Positions 1-8,394 of a DNA stretch of 64,000 nt are shown here, piece by piece. Each line of letters begins with the position of its first letter. Positions within the stretch are counted from its first letter, which is position 1. The position numbers and the translations under genes were made by a program. The notes beneath the pieces are model-generated. The model was given only the letters and a program-made list of their open reading frames with translations. It searched no databases and was not told where the DNA came from. The DNA lies in the NCBI GenBank assembly GCA_964653655.1, contig CAZZHG010000012.1:3952-67951 (forward strand). The letters run 5' to 3'. The stretch comes from CAZZHG01 sp964653655 (GTDB taxonomy: Bacteria > Bdellovibrionota > FAC87 > UBA2466).

Positions 1-1
1 C

Positions 2-871
2 CCGAACCGCGCACTCGCTTCCGAGATCTCCGATCAGAAAACCCATCTCGGAAAAGGGCTCAATACCATCGCGGCCATCGATCGCCACGTGATGGATCAG
101 ACGTTAGCGACCCTCGACGAAACAGGACCTCCCACCCTCCACTTGGTATTTCTGGACTCCACTCACCACGATTACTTTTGGGGGGATCGTTTCGCCCCGC
201 CCTTCAAACCCTTTCTGCCGCTCACGTCGCTCTTGACCGTGCGCTTGGACGAGAACGGCATCGGGCTTCTGAGGAACCGTTACAAGAACGCGGCCGCTTA
301 CCTCGACTCGCTGATGGGAGAGTTCTTCGCCAAGATGAAAAGCGGCGGGCGCGAAAGCATCGTGGCCATCACGAGCGATCACGGCGAGGAGCTCTTCGAA
401 GCCGGCCACCTAACGCACGCCTCGGAGCTGAATCGGTATCAGCTCGAAGTGCCCATCCTCATTCGGCTGCCCGGACGCAAAGCGGCCGATGCCGGGCCCA
501 CGAAGGTAGCGAGCCATCTCGATCTCTTTCCGACTTTGCTCGATGCCGTCGGGATGTATGCGCCGATCGCTCCGTTACTCGATGGACGTTCGCTACTCCG
601 GGAAGAGCCGGAACCCAGCGCCATCGCCGCCCAGTGCTCCAACTACACGCCGTACCTCTATCTGGTGGATGCGGGAGAGCACAAAGCGCTCATAGAGTTC
701 GAGTCAATCGCCAAGTTCGACAGCCGAATCATCGGCCGGGACGCCGCCGTCACCCATCACTACGACGCAAGCTTCAACGACGTTCAGCCGGGCCTTCCCC
801 TGCATCCGAGTCTCTTCAAGGGAATGTCGAAACTCACCCCCGGATGGGAAAGAGTAATGCCCTCCAACTGA
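2..871 (+). CDS. Sulfatase-fold membrane protein, C-terminal part (5' end cut by window)
   Basis: The reading frame is open from the first base, so the true start lies outside the window and 289 residues are visible. The visible part has an alkaline-phosphatase/sulfatase fold signature: SDHGEE near visible residue 125, followed by GHLTH and the NRYQLEVPILIRLPG stretch, then a SHLDLFPTLLDAVGM stretch typical of the end of the catalytic domain. This order resembles the periplasmic domain of YejM/PbgA and LTA-synthase-like enzymes, which sit in the inner membrane with the enzyme domain outside. The SGNH gene starts 8 bases downstream, suggesting an operon that acts on envelope lipids or glycans. 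The exact substrate cannot be told from this fragment. Confidence 0.75.
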   Translation, partial: PNRALASEISDQKTHLGKGLNTIAAIDRHVMDQTLATLDETGPPTLHLVFLDSTHHDYFWGDRFAPPFKPFLPLTSLLTVRLDENGIGLLRNRYKNAAAYLDSLMGEFFAKMKSGGRESIVAITSDHGEELFEAGHLTHASELNRYQLEVPILIRLPGRKAADAGPTKVASHLDLFPTLLDAVGMYAPIAPLLDGRSLLREEPEPSAIAAQCSNYTPYLYLVDAGEHKALIEFESIAKFDSRIIGRDAAVTHHYDASFNDVQPGLPLHPSLFKGMSKLTPGWERVMPSN

Positions 872-879
872 GAGATCTT

Positions 880-1968
880 ATGAAAAAGAAACTCGTACCG
901 ATCGCAGCCGGACTCGTGGTTCTCGTCGTCACCGCCGGCGCGGCCATCGTCGCCCTCGAAGTCGGCCTTCGGGTAAAAGAAAAGTTTCCCTCGATCAGCC
1001 GGACTCCGGCTCCCACCGGCTCGGCCGGCGTCCCGGGCCCTGAGATCGATCACCACCCCTACCTCCTTACCTACAGCCGGCCCAATCAGCACAGCGGCAA
1101 TATGAACACCAATTCCGCCGGCTTCCGGGACACCCGGGAATTCCCGTTCAAGAAAGAGCCCGGAGTACGGCGAATTGCCCTGACGGGCGGCTCGACAGCG
1201 GTGGGCTTTCTCGCCAGCAATGATTCGACCACCATCGCCGGTCGTCTCGAGGAACTTCTCAACGCCAATTCGTCCAAGTGGCGCTACGAAGTCATGAATG
1301 CCTCCGCCTCGGCGTTGCAATCCCACCAGGAGCTGATCCTCCTGGCGCTCGAAGTTTTGCCGAGGCAGCCGGACATTGTCGTTTCCTTCTCCGGGGGCAC
1401 CGACTTTTACGCCTCTCTGGATCCTAACTGGCGCAGAAACTACTCCGAGGCCTTACCGGTATTGGAAGCCTCGCTGAACCACTCCTGGACGAAACACCTT
1501 CGCCTGACCGAATTCCTGAAACAGAAGTTCAAGAAACCGGCCGGATCGCACCAGCCGGTGTTTCATCCGGAGGCGCTGGAGCATTACGCCCGCAATGTAT
1601 CCTACATGGCGAATCTCGTGACCGGTACCGGCGCTCGTTTTCTCTCCGTTCTTCAACCCAACATCGTCATCTCGACAAAAAAACTCACCGCGCGGGAAAT
1701 CGCGGGAGAAAAAAGCGTGGGTGCCCTGCCCGGCCACATCGGCGGATACAACGAGATCATGGGGAAACTATACGAAGGAGCCCGCAAGCAGATGGCTTCG
1801 GTCCGGCTTCCGAAGGGAGCCGCCTTCTTGGATGCATCGGACATGTTCGGCCGCGCCGAACCGAAGGACGAGTTGTTTCAGGATACCGTTCACCTCACGG
1901 ACGAAGGCTATCGCCGGGCCGCCGTAATGATCCGCGACGAGCTCACCCGCCTTGGCTATCTGAATTAA
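880..1968 (+). CDS. Membrane-anchored SGNH/GDSL-like hydrolase
   Basis: A 362-residue protein starting MKKKLVPIAAGLVV, with one N-terminal transmembrane helix (about residues 5-28) and the rest predicted outside the membrane. Block I of the SGNH fold appears as LTGGSTAVGF near residue 100, giving the catalytic Ser. The C-terminal D-x-x-H block appears as DTVHLTDEGY near residue 340. The frame is open well upstream, but the ATG at 880 is chosen because it yields the hydrophobic leader and follows the sulfatase stop by 8 bases. It probably removes or transfers acyl or acetyl groups on an envelope polymer; the substrate is unknown. Its TAA overlaps the opposing gene's stop by four bases (TTAA). 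Confidence 0.75.
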   Translation: MKKKLVPIAAGLVVLVVTAGAAIVALEVGLRVKEKFPSISRTPAPTGSAGVPGPEIDHHPYLLTYSRPNQHSGNMNTNSAGFRDTREFPFKKEPGVRRIALTGGSTAVGFLASNDSTTIAGRLEELLNANSSKWRYEVMNASASALQSHQELILLALEVLPRQPDIVVSFSGGTDFYASLDPNWRRNYSEALPVLEASLNHSWTKHLRLTEFLKQKFKKPAGSHQPVFHPEALEHYARNVSYMANLVTGTGARFLSVLQPNIVISTKKLTAREIAGEKSVGALPGHIGGYNEIMGKLYEGARKQMASVRLPKGAAFLDASDMFGRAEPKDELFQDTVHLTDEGYRRAAVMIRDELTRLGYLN

Positions 1969-3119
1969 TTGGACGCGAGCGTTCTGGGGATGGATTTAAC
2001 CAGCTGAATCAGTTGCTGCTTGTCCCGCACGCCGTGGACGACGATCTCCACGCGCCGGTTCTGTTCCCACCCTGCGGCGGAATGCCGCTTGTCGATGGGC
2101 CTATCCTCGCCGAAACCCCGAGCCTGAAGCTTGGACGATTGAGCGCCCTGCCGAATGAACATCGCCCGGATGAAAGCGGCACGCCGCTGAGAAAGCCTCC
2201 GGTTGTACGGCGCCGAGCCCCGCTCGTCGGCGTGGCCGTCGATGCTGGCACGCTGCCAGTTGGCATTGTGATCGGCGAGATAGCCGCCGAGCTGACGGAA
2301 GGTCATCTCCGACCCTTCCGATAGAGTCGTACGCGCCGTCAGAAAGTTCAAAGCCGTCGAGTACGTCGTGATGATAAGGGTCGAAGCGCCCCGGCTTTCC
2401 ACCCGGAAAGCCCCGTCATCGAATACCTTCACGCGAGGAGCGAACTCTTCCGGGTCTTCCCACGCCGTGCTCCGCTCGGGCTGAATGTCGGGCACATTCC
2501 TGGTGATCGGCTCGGGTTCGGGCTCGGGTTCCGGCGAAGGCTCCACGGCCGGCACCGGAGTCTCGTCCGATCCACCCGCGAAGATCCGCGTTCCGATTTG
2601 GAAGGTCACGCCTCCAACCCAATGCATCCGATTGACGATGTTGAGGTCGACGCCGCCGCGCACGCCGAAACGATAACGGGTTTTGTCGTCCCCCCACTCA
2701 CGAATGAGCTGGCCGCCGAGATAGTAAGCGGTCTTCTGAGATGAGATGAGAAGCTCTCCCATGCCCACTTCGGACGACATGTGAAAAGCGAACCAAGGGC
2801 CGACCTGCCAGTACTCACCGAGGTTTATCCGGGGAGACACTTCGAAATAGAGGTTTCGTGTATTGATGCTGACCCGCCGGAAAGACGGGCCGCCCGCGAC
2901 GTAATTGAAACGCCAGCCGATGGCCAAGTCCACCGTGAATTTCTCGAACTCCTGGGAGATGAGCCCCTTGATCCCGAGATCGAAGCCCAGCTTATCCACC
3001 TCATTCGGCACGTAGGTGGTTAGACCGGACATGCCCAGATCGATACCTCCGAAAAGATAGGTTTCGGCTTTGGCCGACAGGGCTCCGAGGATCAGCAGAA
3101 TGCCGAGAAACTTACGCAT
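1965..3119 (-). CDS. Outer-membrane protein with C-terminal OmpA peptidoglycan-binding domain
   Basis: The 384-residue protein has a signal peptide (MRKFLGILLILGALSAKA), a region rich in alternating aromatic and polar residues (about 20-190) consistent with a beta barrel, a PEPEPEP linker near 205, and an OmpA/MotB-type domain from about 250 to 365. The OmpA signature is clear: IDGHADERGSAPYNRRLSQRR followed by GFGEDRP and QNRRVEIVV. Such proteins tie the outer membrane to peptidoglycan. The gene converges with the SGNH hydrolase, with overlapping stop codons. The barrel part has no family I can name. Confidence 0.85.
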   Translation of the reverse strand: MRKFLGILLILGALSAKAETYLFGGIDLGMSGLTTYVPNEVDKLGFDLGIKGLISQEFEKFTVDLAIGWRFNYVAGGPSFRRVSINTRNLYFEVSPRINLGEYWQVGPWFAFHMSSEVGMGELLISSQKTAYYLGGQLIREWGDDKTRYRFGVRGGVDLNIVNRMHWVGGVTFQIGTRIFAGGSDETPVPAVEPSPEPEPEPEPITRNVPDIQPERSTAWEDPEEFAPRVKVFDDGAFRVESRGASTLIITTYSTALNFLTARTTLSEGSEMTFRQLGGYLADHNANWQRASIDGHADERGSAPYNRRLSQRRAAFIRAMFIRQGAQSSKLQARGFGEDRPIDKRHSAAGWEQNRRVEIVVHGVRDKQQLIQLVKSIPRTLASN

Positions 3120-3133
3120 CTGACTTCAGCGCC

Positions 3134-3733
3134 TCAGTAGTAAGAATAGTAGGAGTTGATGTGCACGCTGTCGTAGATCGGCGTGCCGCCGTTGCAGTAC
3201 AGGCTCGGGTTACGCGCCGACCGCACGGTGAAGGACAGCTGACGCTGGCCGGCCGTGTAGAAGGTGATCGCGAAGCTCGAGGGCAACGGATACGAAGGCG
3301 GCGTCTGCCAGACTTCTCCGCTATCCAGACGAACCACCTGAAGGGGCTCGTTGTTGTCCGCGTAGAAATCCCACTGCACGGGATAACCCATGTAGTAGTA
3401 GCCGCCCGAACGCTGCAGATAGCAGTTCAACGACGTCGGATACTGCGGATACGTGGTGCCCGGCGGATAGTACGGAGTGTTCAAATCCGTCTGAGGCGAA
3501 TAGTTGGTGCCTCCCCCGTTCAAAGGCTGTTGGAAAATGTTGGGCGGAAGGTACTGTCCGCCGTTGTTCGGAACCACCGAGGGCGTGGTGCCCGTCGAGT
3601 TTTCCGTATCGACTTTTGTGGAACATCCTGACACCAGTACTGTCAGAGCGACAAAAATCGTCAAGTACCCGAGATAAGACGCTGAACCGAAAAGTGGACG
3701 CTTCGAACCCCTGCTATACAACGAGAATTTCAT
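3134..3733 (-). CDS. Tyr/Pro/Gly-rich lipoprotein, unknown function
   Basis: A 199-residue protein with a hydrophobic leader ending in a lipobox (LVSGC, Cys near residue 37), so a lipoprotein. The mature part is rich in Tyr, Pro, Asn and Gly up to about residue 100 and then looks like a beta-sandwich (YPVQWDFYADN, SFAITFYTAGQRQLSFTV). I chose the ATG at 3733 over a TTG 18 bases upstream because it gives a compact leader and has GGAG about ten bases ahead. The gene lies 14 bases upstream of the OmpA-type gene on the same strand, so the two may be cotranscribed. I do not recognise the family. Confidence 0.6.
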   Translation of the reverse strand: MKFSLYSRGSKRPLFGSASYLGYLTIFVALTVLVSGCSTKVDTENSTGTTPSVVPNNGGQYLPPNIFQQPLNGGGTNYSPQTDLNTPYYPPGTTYPQYPTSLNCYLQRSGGYYYMGYPVQWDFYADNNEPLQVVRLDSGEVWQTPPSYPLPSSFAITFYTAGQRQLSFTVRSARNPSLYCNGGTPIYDSVHINSYYSYY

Positions 3734-3799
3734 ACAGCTTCTACTCCGCAAATAGGATTACCCGGGAGAGAGTTTGCAAACGCGTTGCCAGCGGCGTGA

Positions 3800-3957
3800 A
3801 TTCTCGCGGTGCTCGAGAATACCGACAGTATTCCCTCACTCATTCTCGATCTCATTCTCATTCTCGAATCTCATTCTCATTCTCGCTCTCAGATTTCTCC
3901 CACGCCTGGCTGGAAACTGAGAATGAGATCGAGAATGGGTCTTAGAATGAGTGAGGG
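3800..3957. repeat. ATTCTC-word inverted repeat (hairpin locus 1)
   Basis: This stretch is built almost entirely from the words ATTCTC, TCTCG and their complements. A 20-base block (cattctcgatctcattctca, 3841-3860) recurs perfectly inverted at 3918-3937. An outer 14-base arm CCCTCACTCATTCT (3833-3846) is perfectly inverted at 3944-3957. A small ATTCTCG/CGAGAAT hairpin sits at 3800-3820. The outer arm ends one base from the stop codon of the leftward isoaspartyl peptidase gene. No T-run follows on either side, so it is not an ordinary intrinsic terminator. It fills the gap between two leftward genes. Confidence 0.85.
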
Positions 3958-3958
3958 A

Positions 3959-4924
3959 CTAATACAGCTGGATATCGATGGTACCGTCGGAGGTGATGGT
4001 TCCCCGGTATAGCCCATCGGAATGAAACGCGGAGGCGAAGTTGCCCTTGCGGTCGAGCACGATGACCCCGCCCTCGCCGCCGGCGGGAACCACCTTATGA
4101 TGGATGACTTCCTTCGCGGCGGCGGCGATGGCCATCTTCTTGTACTTCACGAGGGCGTTGATGTCGGAAGCCACGTGAAAGCGGATGAAGTACTCTCCAG
4201 TGCCGGTCGCGGAGACGGCGCAGCCCTCATTGTCCGCATAGGTGCCGGCGCCGATAATGGGGGAATCCCCCATGCGGCCGGTCATCTTACCGGTGAGCCC
4301 ACCCGTGGAAGTGCCGGCGAACAGATTGCCGTCCTTGTCCACGGCGATCGCCCCAACGGTTCCCCACTGACGCTTCGGAGCAAGCGAAGCCTTCTTCTTT
4401 AGATACGCTTGCAGCTCGTTCCATTGCCGATCGGTACGGAAGTAAGAAGGATCCACGATGTCGAGCCCCGCGTCCTTCGCGACCTGCTCGGCGCCCTTAC
4501 CCGCGATGAGCACGTGCTTCGTGGTTTCCATCACGGCGCGCGCGGCGCGGATGGGATTTTTGACGTTGGTCACTCCGGCGACCGCTCCGGCTTTCTTCGT
4601 TTTGCCTTCCATGATGGAAGCATCGAGCTCGTTCTTGCCCTCGCGGGTGAACACGGCGCCCTTGCCCGCGTTGAACTCCGAATCGTCTTCCAATACCCGG
4701 ATGGCCGCCTCGATGGCGTCCAGGCCCGAACCGTTTTTCAGCTTTTCGAGGCCCGCCTTGAGGGCGTTAGTGAGCCCTTCGCGGATTTTCTTTTCCAGCT
4801 CGGCGGGAAACTCACTCTTCGGATAGCCGGTTCCGCCGTGAACGGCGAGGAGAATGGGCTTGGCCCCGGCCAACACGGTGGCCGGGACCATTCCCATGAG
4901 TACTAATGTGACAAAGGCTTTCAC
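3959..4924 (-). CDS. Secreted isoaspartyl peptidase / plant-type L-asparaginase (Ntn hydrolase)
   Basis: The 321-residue protein has a signal peptide (MKAFVTLVLMGMVPATVLA) followed by the family start LLAVHGGTG. The FNAGKGAVFT-x-ELDASIM block lies near residues 85-105. The autocleavage site is GTVGAIAVD near residue 188, where Thr becomes the N-terminal nucleophile, followed by GTSTGGLTGKMTGRMGDSPIIGAG. It should mature by self-cleavage into two chains and hydrolyse isoaspartyl dipeptides or asparagine, here in the periplasm. The start is GTG, overlapping the upstream gene's TGA as GTGA, which suggests translational coupling. The hairpin locus of ATTCTC words begins one base after its stop. 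Confidence 0.9.
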   Translation of the reverse strand: MKAFVTLVLMGMVPATVLAGAKPILLAVHGGTGYPKSEFPAELEKKIREGLTNALKAGLEKLKNGSGLDAIEAAIRVLEDDSEFNAGKGAVFTREGKNELDASIMEGKTKKAGAVAGVTNVKNPIRAARAVMETTKHVLIAGKGAEQVAKDAGLDIVDPSYFRTDRQWNELQAYLKKKASLAPKRQWGTVGAIAVDKDGNLFAGTSTGGLTGKMTGRMGDSPIIGAGTYADNEGCAVSATGTGEYFIRFHVASDINALVKYKKMAIAAAAKEVIHHKVVPAGGEGGVIVLDRKGNFASAFHSDGLYRGTITSDGTIDIQLY

Positions 4925-5265
4925 TGACAGCGAAGCGATTTGGCGATCGCAAGCTCGATCTTGCCGGGGCCGACGACGACTTTACCCTCGGGCGACTTCA
5001 CGGCGACCGTGCGGACGTTGATGTCCAGCAAGCAGCGGCCCGTCTGAACGGAATAACGGCTGTACTGAGCCGTGTAGCCGAGATAGCGAAGCGAATCGAT
5101 CTGCCCCGTAGCGTACTGACGGAAGCGGGGATCGGTTACCGCGGTCTCGACACGCTGATCCGCAACGATGGCGGTGAAAACGCGGTTGCGCTCGTGATAC
5201 GGCGGAAGCGCGGCTTGAGCGAGGGAAGCGAAAAGAATTCCAGCGACTGCGAACGACTTGATCAT
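4921..5265 (-). CDS. Small secreted protein, unknown function
   Basis: A 114-residue protein starting MIKSFAVAGILFASLAQA, a clear signal peptide, with a GGAGG ribosome site four bases before the ATG at 5265. A longer frame reaching 5313 is rejected because it lacks such a site. The mature part (ALPPYHERNRVFTAIVADQRV...) contains two Cys, near residues 89 and 113, that could form a disulfide. It is translationally coupled by a 4-base overlap to the isoaspartyl peptidase downstream, so a role in periplasmic peptide turnover is possible but only inferred. Confidence 0.65.
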   Translation of the reverse strand: MIKSFAVAGILFASLAQAALPPYHERNRVFTAIVADQRVETAVTDPRFRQYATGQIDSLRYLGYTAQYSRYSVQTGRCLLDINVRTVAVKSPEGKVVVGPGKIELAIAKSLRCQ

Positions 5266-5392
5266 GAGACCTCCATGTACTTGGGAAATAGCGACGGCTG
5301 ACACCCCAGGCAAGAGCTAATAACACGGAGTGGTCCAACATTTGACCGTTTCTTTACTTTAGGACCCCTCCCGGTTCCGGTATTCGAATTAC

Positions 5393-6988
5393 ATGCACGA
5401 CAATTTTTCTCGACGGGATTTCCTGGCGTTCCTGGGACGGACCACGATTGGGGCCGAACTGGCCCTGACCGTGGCCGACGCCGCCTTCGCCGTAGCGGAA
5501 CCGACGACGGCCTTCACGCCGATCGGTCCCGGCCAAAAGGACGAGTTGGTCATGGCGGAGGGATTTCAGTACCACTCCATCCTGAAGTGGGGAGACAGAC
5601 TCAACGAAAAGGGCGACGAGTTCGGCGCCAATAATGACTATCTGGCCTTTTTGCCCCTCAATCCGTCCCAACCCACGGATGGGCTTCTTTGGACGAACCA
5701 CGAAGCCCCGACCCCGCTCTCGCTGATCAGCGGTTTTGAGAAGGGCGGCACGCGCACCGAGGCCCAAATCGCCGTGGAACAGCGGGCGGTCGGCGGCTCC
5801 ATCGCCCGGATCCGCAAAAGCCGCGAAGGCCGGTGGGAGCTGGTGCAAAACGATCCCTTGAATCGCAGGATCTCGGCGCTCACCGAAATTCCCTTCGCCT
5901 GGCACGAGCCCATCGCGGACGCGAAAATAGGAGTGGGAACTCTCGGCAACTGCGCCGGCGGAGTTACCCCATGGGGGACGGTCCTCACCTGCGAGGAAAA
6001 TTATCAGGACTACTACGGCGAAGTGGGCCGCGACGGAAAGCTCCTACCCGCGGAGTCCCAGTACGGGTGGGAACGGTTTCAGAAGCGCGACCCCCGCCAC
6101 TACGGCTGGGTCGTGGAAATCAACCCGCGCACGGGCGAAGCGAAGAAGCTCATCGCCCTGGGAAGATTTTCCCACGAGAGCGCGACAGTGGTCGCGGCGA
6201 AAGATGGACGCCTCGCCGTCTATATGGGCGACGACGCCGAGGACCGGTGCCTCTACAAGTTCGTTTCGGCGAAGCCAGGAAATCTGGAAACGGGAACTCT
6301 CTACGCCGCGGACACGAAGAATGGCCGCTGGCTCCCCCTAGATCGTGAGAAGAACGCCAAACTCAAAAAAGAGTTCGCGACGCAGACCGAACTTCTCATT
6401 CACACGCGCCTGGCCGCCGAGCTGGCCGGAGCGACGCCCCTTCACCGGCCGGAGGACGTCGCTGTCGATCCGATCACGGGAGCCGTCTACCTCGCGCTCA
6501 CGAATTCCGCGAAACACGACGACCCATATGGTTCTCTCGTTAAGCTGCTCGAAAGGAAGAAGGATCCCCTCGCGCTGGATTTCGAGTTCTCGACGTTTGC
6601 CGCCGGAGGCAAGACGACCGGCTTCGCCTCACCCGACAATCTGGAGTTCGATCGCAAGGGCAATCTTTGGATGACGAGCGACATCTCCGGGAAAGTCCTA
6701 AATCAGGGGGCGTATGCTTCCTTCGCGAATAACTCGCTCTTCTACATTCCGACCCAGGGGAAACTCGCGGGCAAAGCGCACCGGGTGGCCAACGCTCCGG
6801 TGGAAGCGGAGTTCACGGGACCGTGCTTTGCTCCCGACGGAGAAACCCTCTTCTTATCCGTGCAGCATCCGGGAGAACTCTCCCCCTCGAAGGAAAAACC
6901 GACGAGCCGATGGCCCGACGGCCCGGGAACGATGCCCCGTTCGGCGGTCGTCGCCGTCAGCGGCAAGACGCTCAAGACTCTCGTCTAA
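5393..6988 (+). CDS. PhoX-like (DUF839) Tat-exported phosphatase
   Basis: The 531-residue protein begins MHDNFSRRDFLAFLGR; SRRDFLAF is a twin-arginine motif followed by a weak hydrophobic stretch, so export is folded through Tat. The PhoX/DUF839 beta-propeller signature GNCAGGVTPWGTVLTCEEN lies near residues 185-203, followed by NYQDYYGE, and later FSHESATVV, RPEDVAVDPITGAVYLALTN and FTGPCFAPDGETLFLSVQHPG. In characterised PhoX these segments bind calcium and iron and hydrolyse phosphomonoesters; some DUF839 proteins have no known activity. I see no obvious Pho box upstream. Confidence 0.85.
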   Translation: MHDNFSRRDFLAFLGRTTIGAELALTVADAAFAVAEPTTAFTPIGPGQKDELVMAEGFQYHSILKWGDRLNEKGDEFGANNDYLAFLPLNPSQPTDGLLWTNHEAPTPLSLISGFEKGGTRTEAQIAVEQRAVGGSIARIRKSREGRWELVQNDPLNRRISALTEIPFAWHEPIADAKIGVGTLGNCAGGVTPWGTVLTCEENYQDYYGEVGRDGKLLPAESQYGWERFQKRDPRHYGWVVEINPRTGEAKKLIALGRFSHESATVVAAKDGRLAVYMGDDAEDRCLYKFVSAKPGNLETGTLYAADTKNGRWLPLDREKNAKLKKEFATQTELLIHTRLAAELAGATPLHRPEDVAVDPITGAVYLALTNSAKHDDPYGSLVKLLERKKDPLALDFEFSTFAAGGKTTGFASPDNLEFDRKGNLWMTSDISGKVLNQGAYASFANNSLFYIPTQGKLAGKAHRVANAPVEAEFTGPCFAPDGETLFLSVQHPGELSPSKEKPTSRWPDGPGTMPRSAVVAVSGKTLKTLV

Positions 6989-7014
6989 GGGGGAGCTTCT
7001 CGTTACAATAGCGC

Positions 7015-7458
7015 ATGCCCTCCAAGTACCGATGGGGCGCCTTCGCGCTTACCTTTTCTTCCGTGGCCTTGGCGCACGACGAAAGCTTCGCCATCGGTAT
7101 GGTATCCGCCCCGGCGGCCTTCTTGGTTCACCTCGTGGTGCAGATTTTCTCCCGAGACCCCTCGGAAAAAAGGGCCGGCCTGTTTCGTCGCTTACTTATG
7201 GAGTTGTTCCGAATATTGGGAGTACCGGCCGCGGCAATTTTGAGCGTGGTCTTGCTGCAGGACTATCTGCCTAAGATGGTGGACCTATACTCAGGGGCCC
7301 TGCTCTCCGGTCTGTTTTGCATCGCCTTTATTTTCCCGGACGGAACCCGCAGTCTGAAGCGGTGGCTGATCGTCTCCTTACCCTTTCCCGTCTCCTTCCA
7401 GGTGATCTGGATTGTTTTTTCCTACCAGTATTTCGGAAAGTGGTTCGAGTTCCGGTGA
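7015..7458 (+). CDS. Small multi-pass membrane protein, unknown
   Basis: The 147-residue protein has about four predicted transmembrane helices: residues 8-42, 68-84, 95-110 and 120-136. The N-terminal helix could instead be a cleaved signal (SVALAHDES). No family motif is visible. The stop TGA abuts the opposing plsC-like stop directly (TGATCA), so the two convergent genes have no gap. Confidence 0.55.
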   Translation: MPSKYRWGAFALTFSSVALAHDESFAIGMVSAPAAFLVHLVVQIFSRDPSEKRAGLFRRLLMELFRILGVPAAAILSVVLLQDYLPKMVDLYSGALLSGLFCIAFIFPDGTRSLKRWLIVSLPFPVSFQVIWIVFSYQYFGKWFEFR

Positions 7459-8163
7459 TCAGGGCTCTCGGGTAGAGGCGAAAAGCGCGAGCTGGGTGAG
7501 CATTTTTTCGCGTACGATTTCCATCAGCTCATCGACGGATTTGTCGGCGACCGAGATCGGAGGCATCGCAATCAGCCTCACCCTTCCCGGCTTCAAAGTG
7601 CGGGTGGCCAGATTGGCGATTTGCTCGAGCGGCTCGCTGACCGCGACGACGATGTCGGCGCCCGCTTCCTTTGCCATGTGAAAGGCGCCCTTCTTGAAAG
7701 GCAGAAGTCCCTTACCGGCCCGGTTTCGCGTTCCTTCCGGCATGATACCGACGGCGAGCTTTTTCTTCTTCAAGTGGGCCGCCGCTTCCGAAAGAACGTT
7801 TACCGCCTCGTCCCGTTTCTTGCGGTTGATTAGAAAGCCCCCCGACAGAAGAAAATACCAGCCGATGAGCGGCATGTAGACGAGCTCACGCTTGGCGATG
7901 CCGGTGCACCGATCGGGGATGTATTTTCCGAAGGTCGCGAAGTCGAAAGCGCTCTGATGGTTTCCGACGATGACGCAGGGGCGCGTGATGCCCATGTTCT
8001 CTTTGCCTTCCATGACGGCGTCGATTCCGGCGATCTTCAAAACCCCCGTCGAAACGAAGCGGACCCACCGGGAAAAGGCGTTCGGCACCCAGAAGAAAGG
8101 AAAAAGCAGGAAGGTCGCGAGTACCGACCAGAGGCACATCAGGGAAAGCTTGATGTAAAACAT
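7459..8163 (-). CDS. plsC: 1-acyl-sn-glycerol-3-phosphate acyltransferase (PlsC)
   Basis: The 234-residue protein has an N-terminal membrane helix (MFYIKLSLMCLWSVLATFLLF), the catalytic HX4D box as NHQSAFD near residue 72, and the glycerophosphate-binding block MPEGTRNR near residue 143. These are the two defining boxes of lysophosphatidate acyltransferases, which add the second acyl chain to make phosphatidic acid at the inner membrane. The start at 8163 is preferred to one 48 bases upstream because AGGAG sits six bases ahead of it. The opposing CPXCG gene begins only 30 bases away, so the divergent promoter region is very short. Confidence 0.9.
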   Translation of the reverse strand: MFYIKLSLMCLWSVLATFLLFPFFWVPNAFSRWVRFVSTGVLKIAGIDAVMEGKENMGITRPCVIVGNHQSAFDFATFGKYIPDRCTGIAKRELVYMPLIGWYFLLSGGFLINRKKRDEAVNVLSEAAAHLKKKKLAVGIMPEGTRNRAGKGLLPFKKGAFHMAKEAGADIVVAVSEPLEQIANLATRTLKPGRVRLIAMPPISVADKSVDELMEIVREKMLTQLALFASTREP

Positions 8164-8193
8164 CGAAGCTCCTACCCTACTCTTGGACGGCCC

Positions 8194-8382
8194 ATGGAGC
8201 AAACGGAGCATACATTCACCTGCCCCTATTGTTGGGAAGCCATTTCCATGGTCCTAGACACGTCGGATCCCGGCAGCCAGACCTATGTCGAGGACTGCGA
8301 GAACTGCTGCCATCCCATCAAAATCGAGTATTCCGCCGAGGCGGGGGAGCTTCTCTCCTTTCAAGCGGACCGGGCACAGTAG
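8194..8382 (+). CDS. CPXCG-type cysteine-rich small protein
   Basis: The 62-residue protein has CPYCWE near residue 10 and CENCCHP near residue 36. Paired Cys-x2-Cys knuckles are typical of the CPXCG-motif cysteine-rich family and likely bind one zinc. The frame is open far upstream over the opposing plsC gene, but the compact protein beginning MEQTEHTFTCPYC is the conserved unit. Function in the family is not established. Confidence 0.75.
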   Translation: MEQTEHTFTCPYCWEAISMVLDTSDPGSQTYVEDCENCCHPIKIEYSAEAGELLSFQADRAQ

Positions 8383-8394
8383 TAAATTGTCCGG

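Noticed and set aside
178..879. N-terminal extension of the SGNH hydrolase frame
   Set aside because: Overlaps the sulfatase-fold gene in another frame and is Arg-rich; the ATG at 880 gives a proper membrane anchor.
3800..3957. CRISPR array
   Set aside because: Words of 6-8 bases without spacers and with inverted arms; no cas genes.
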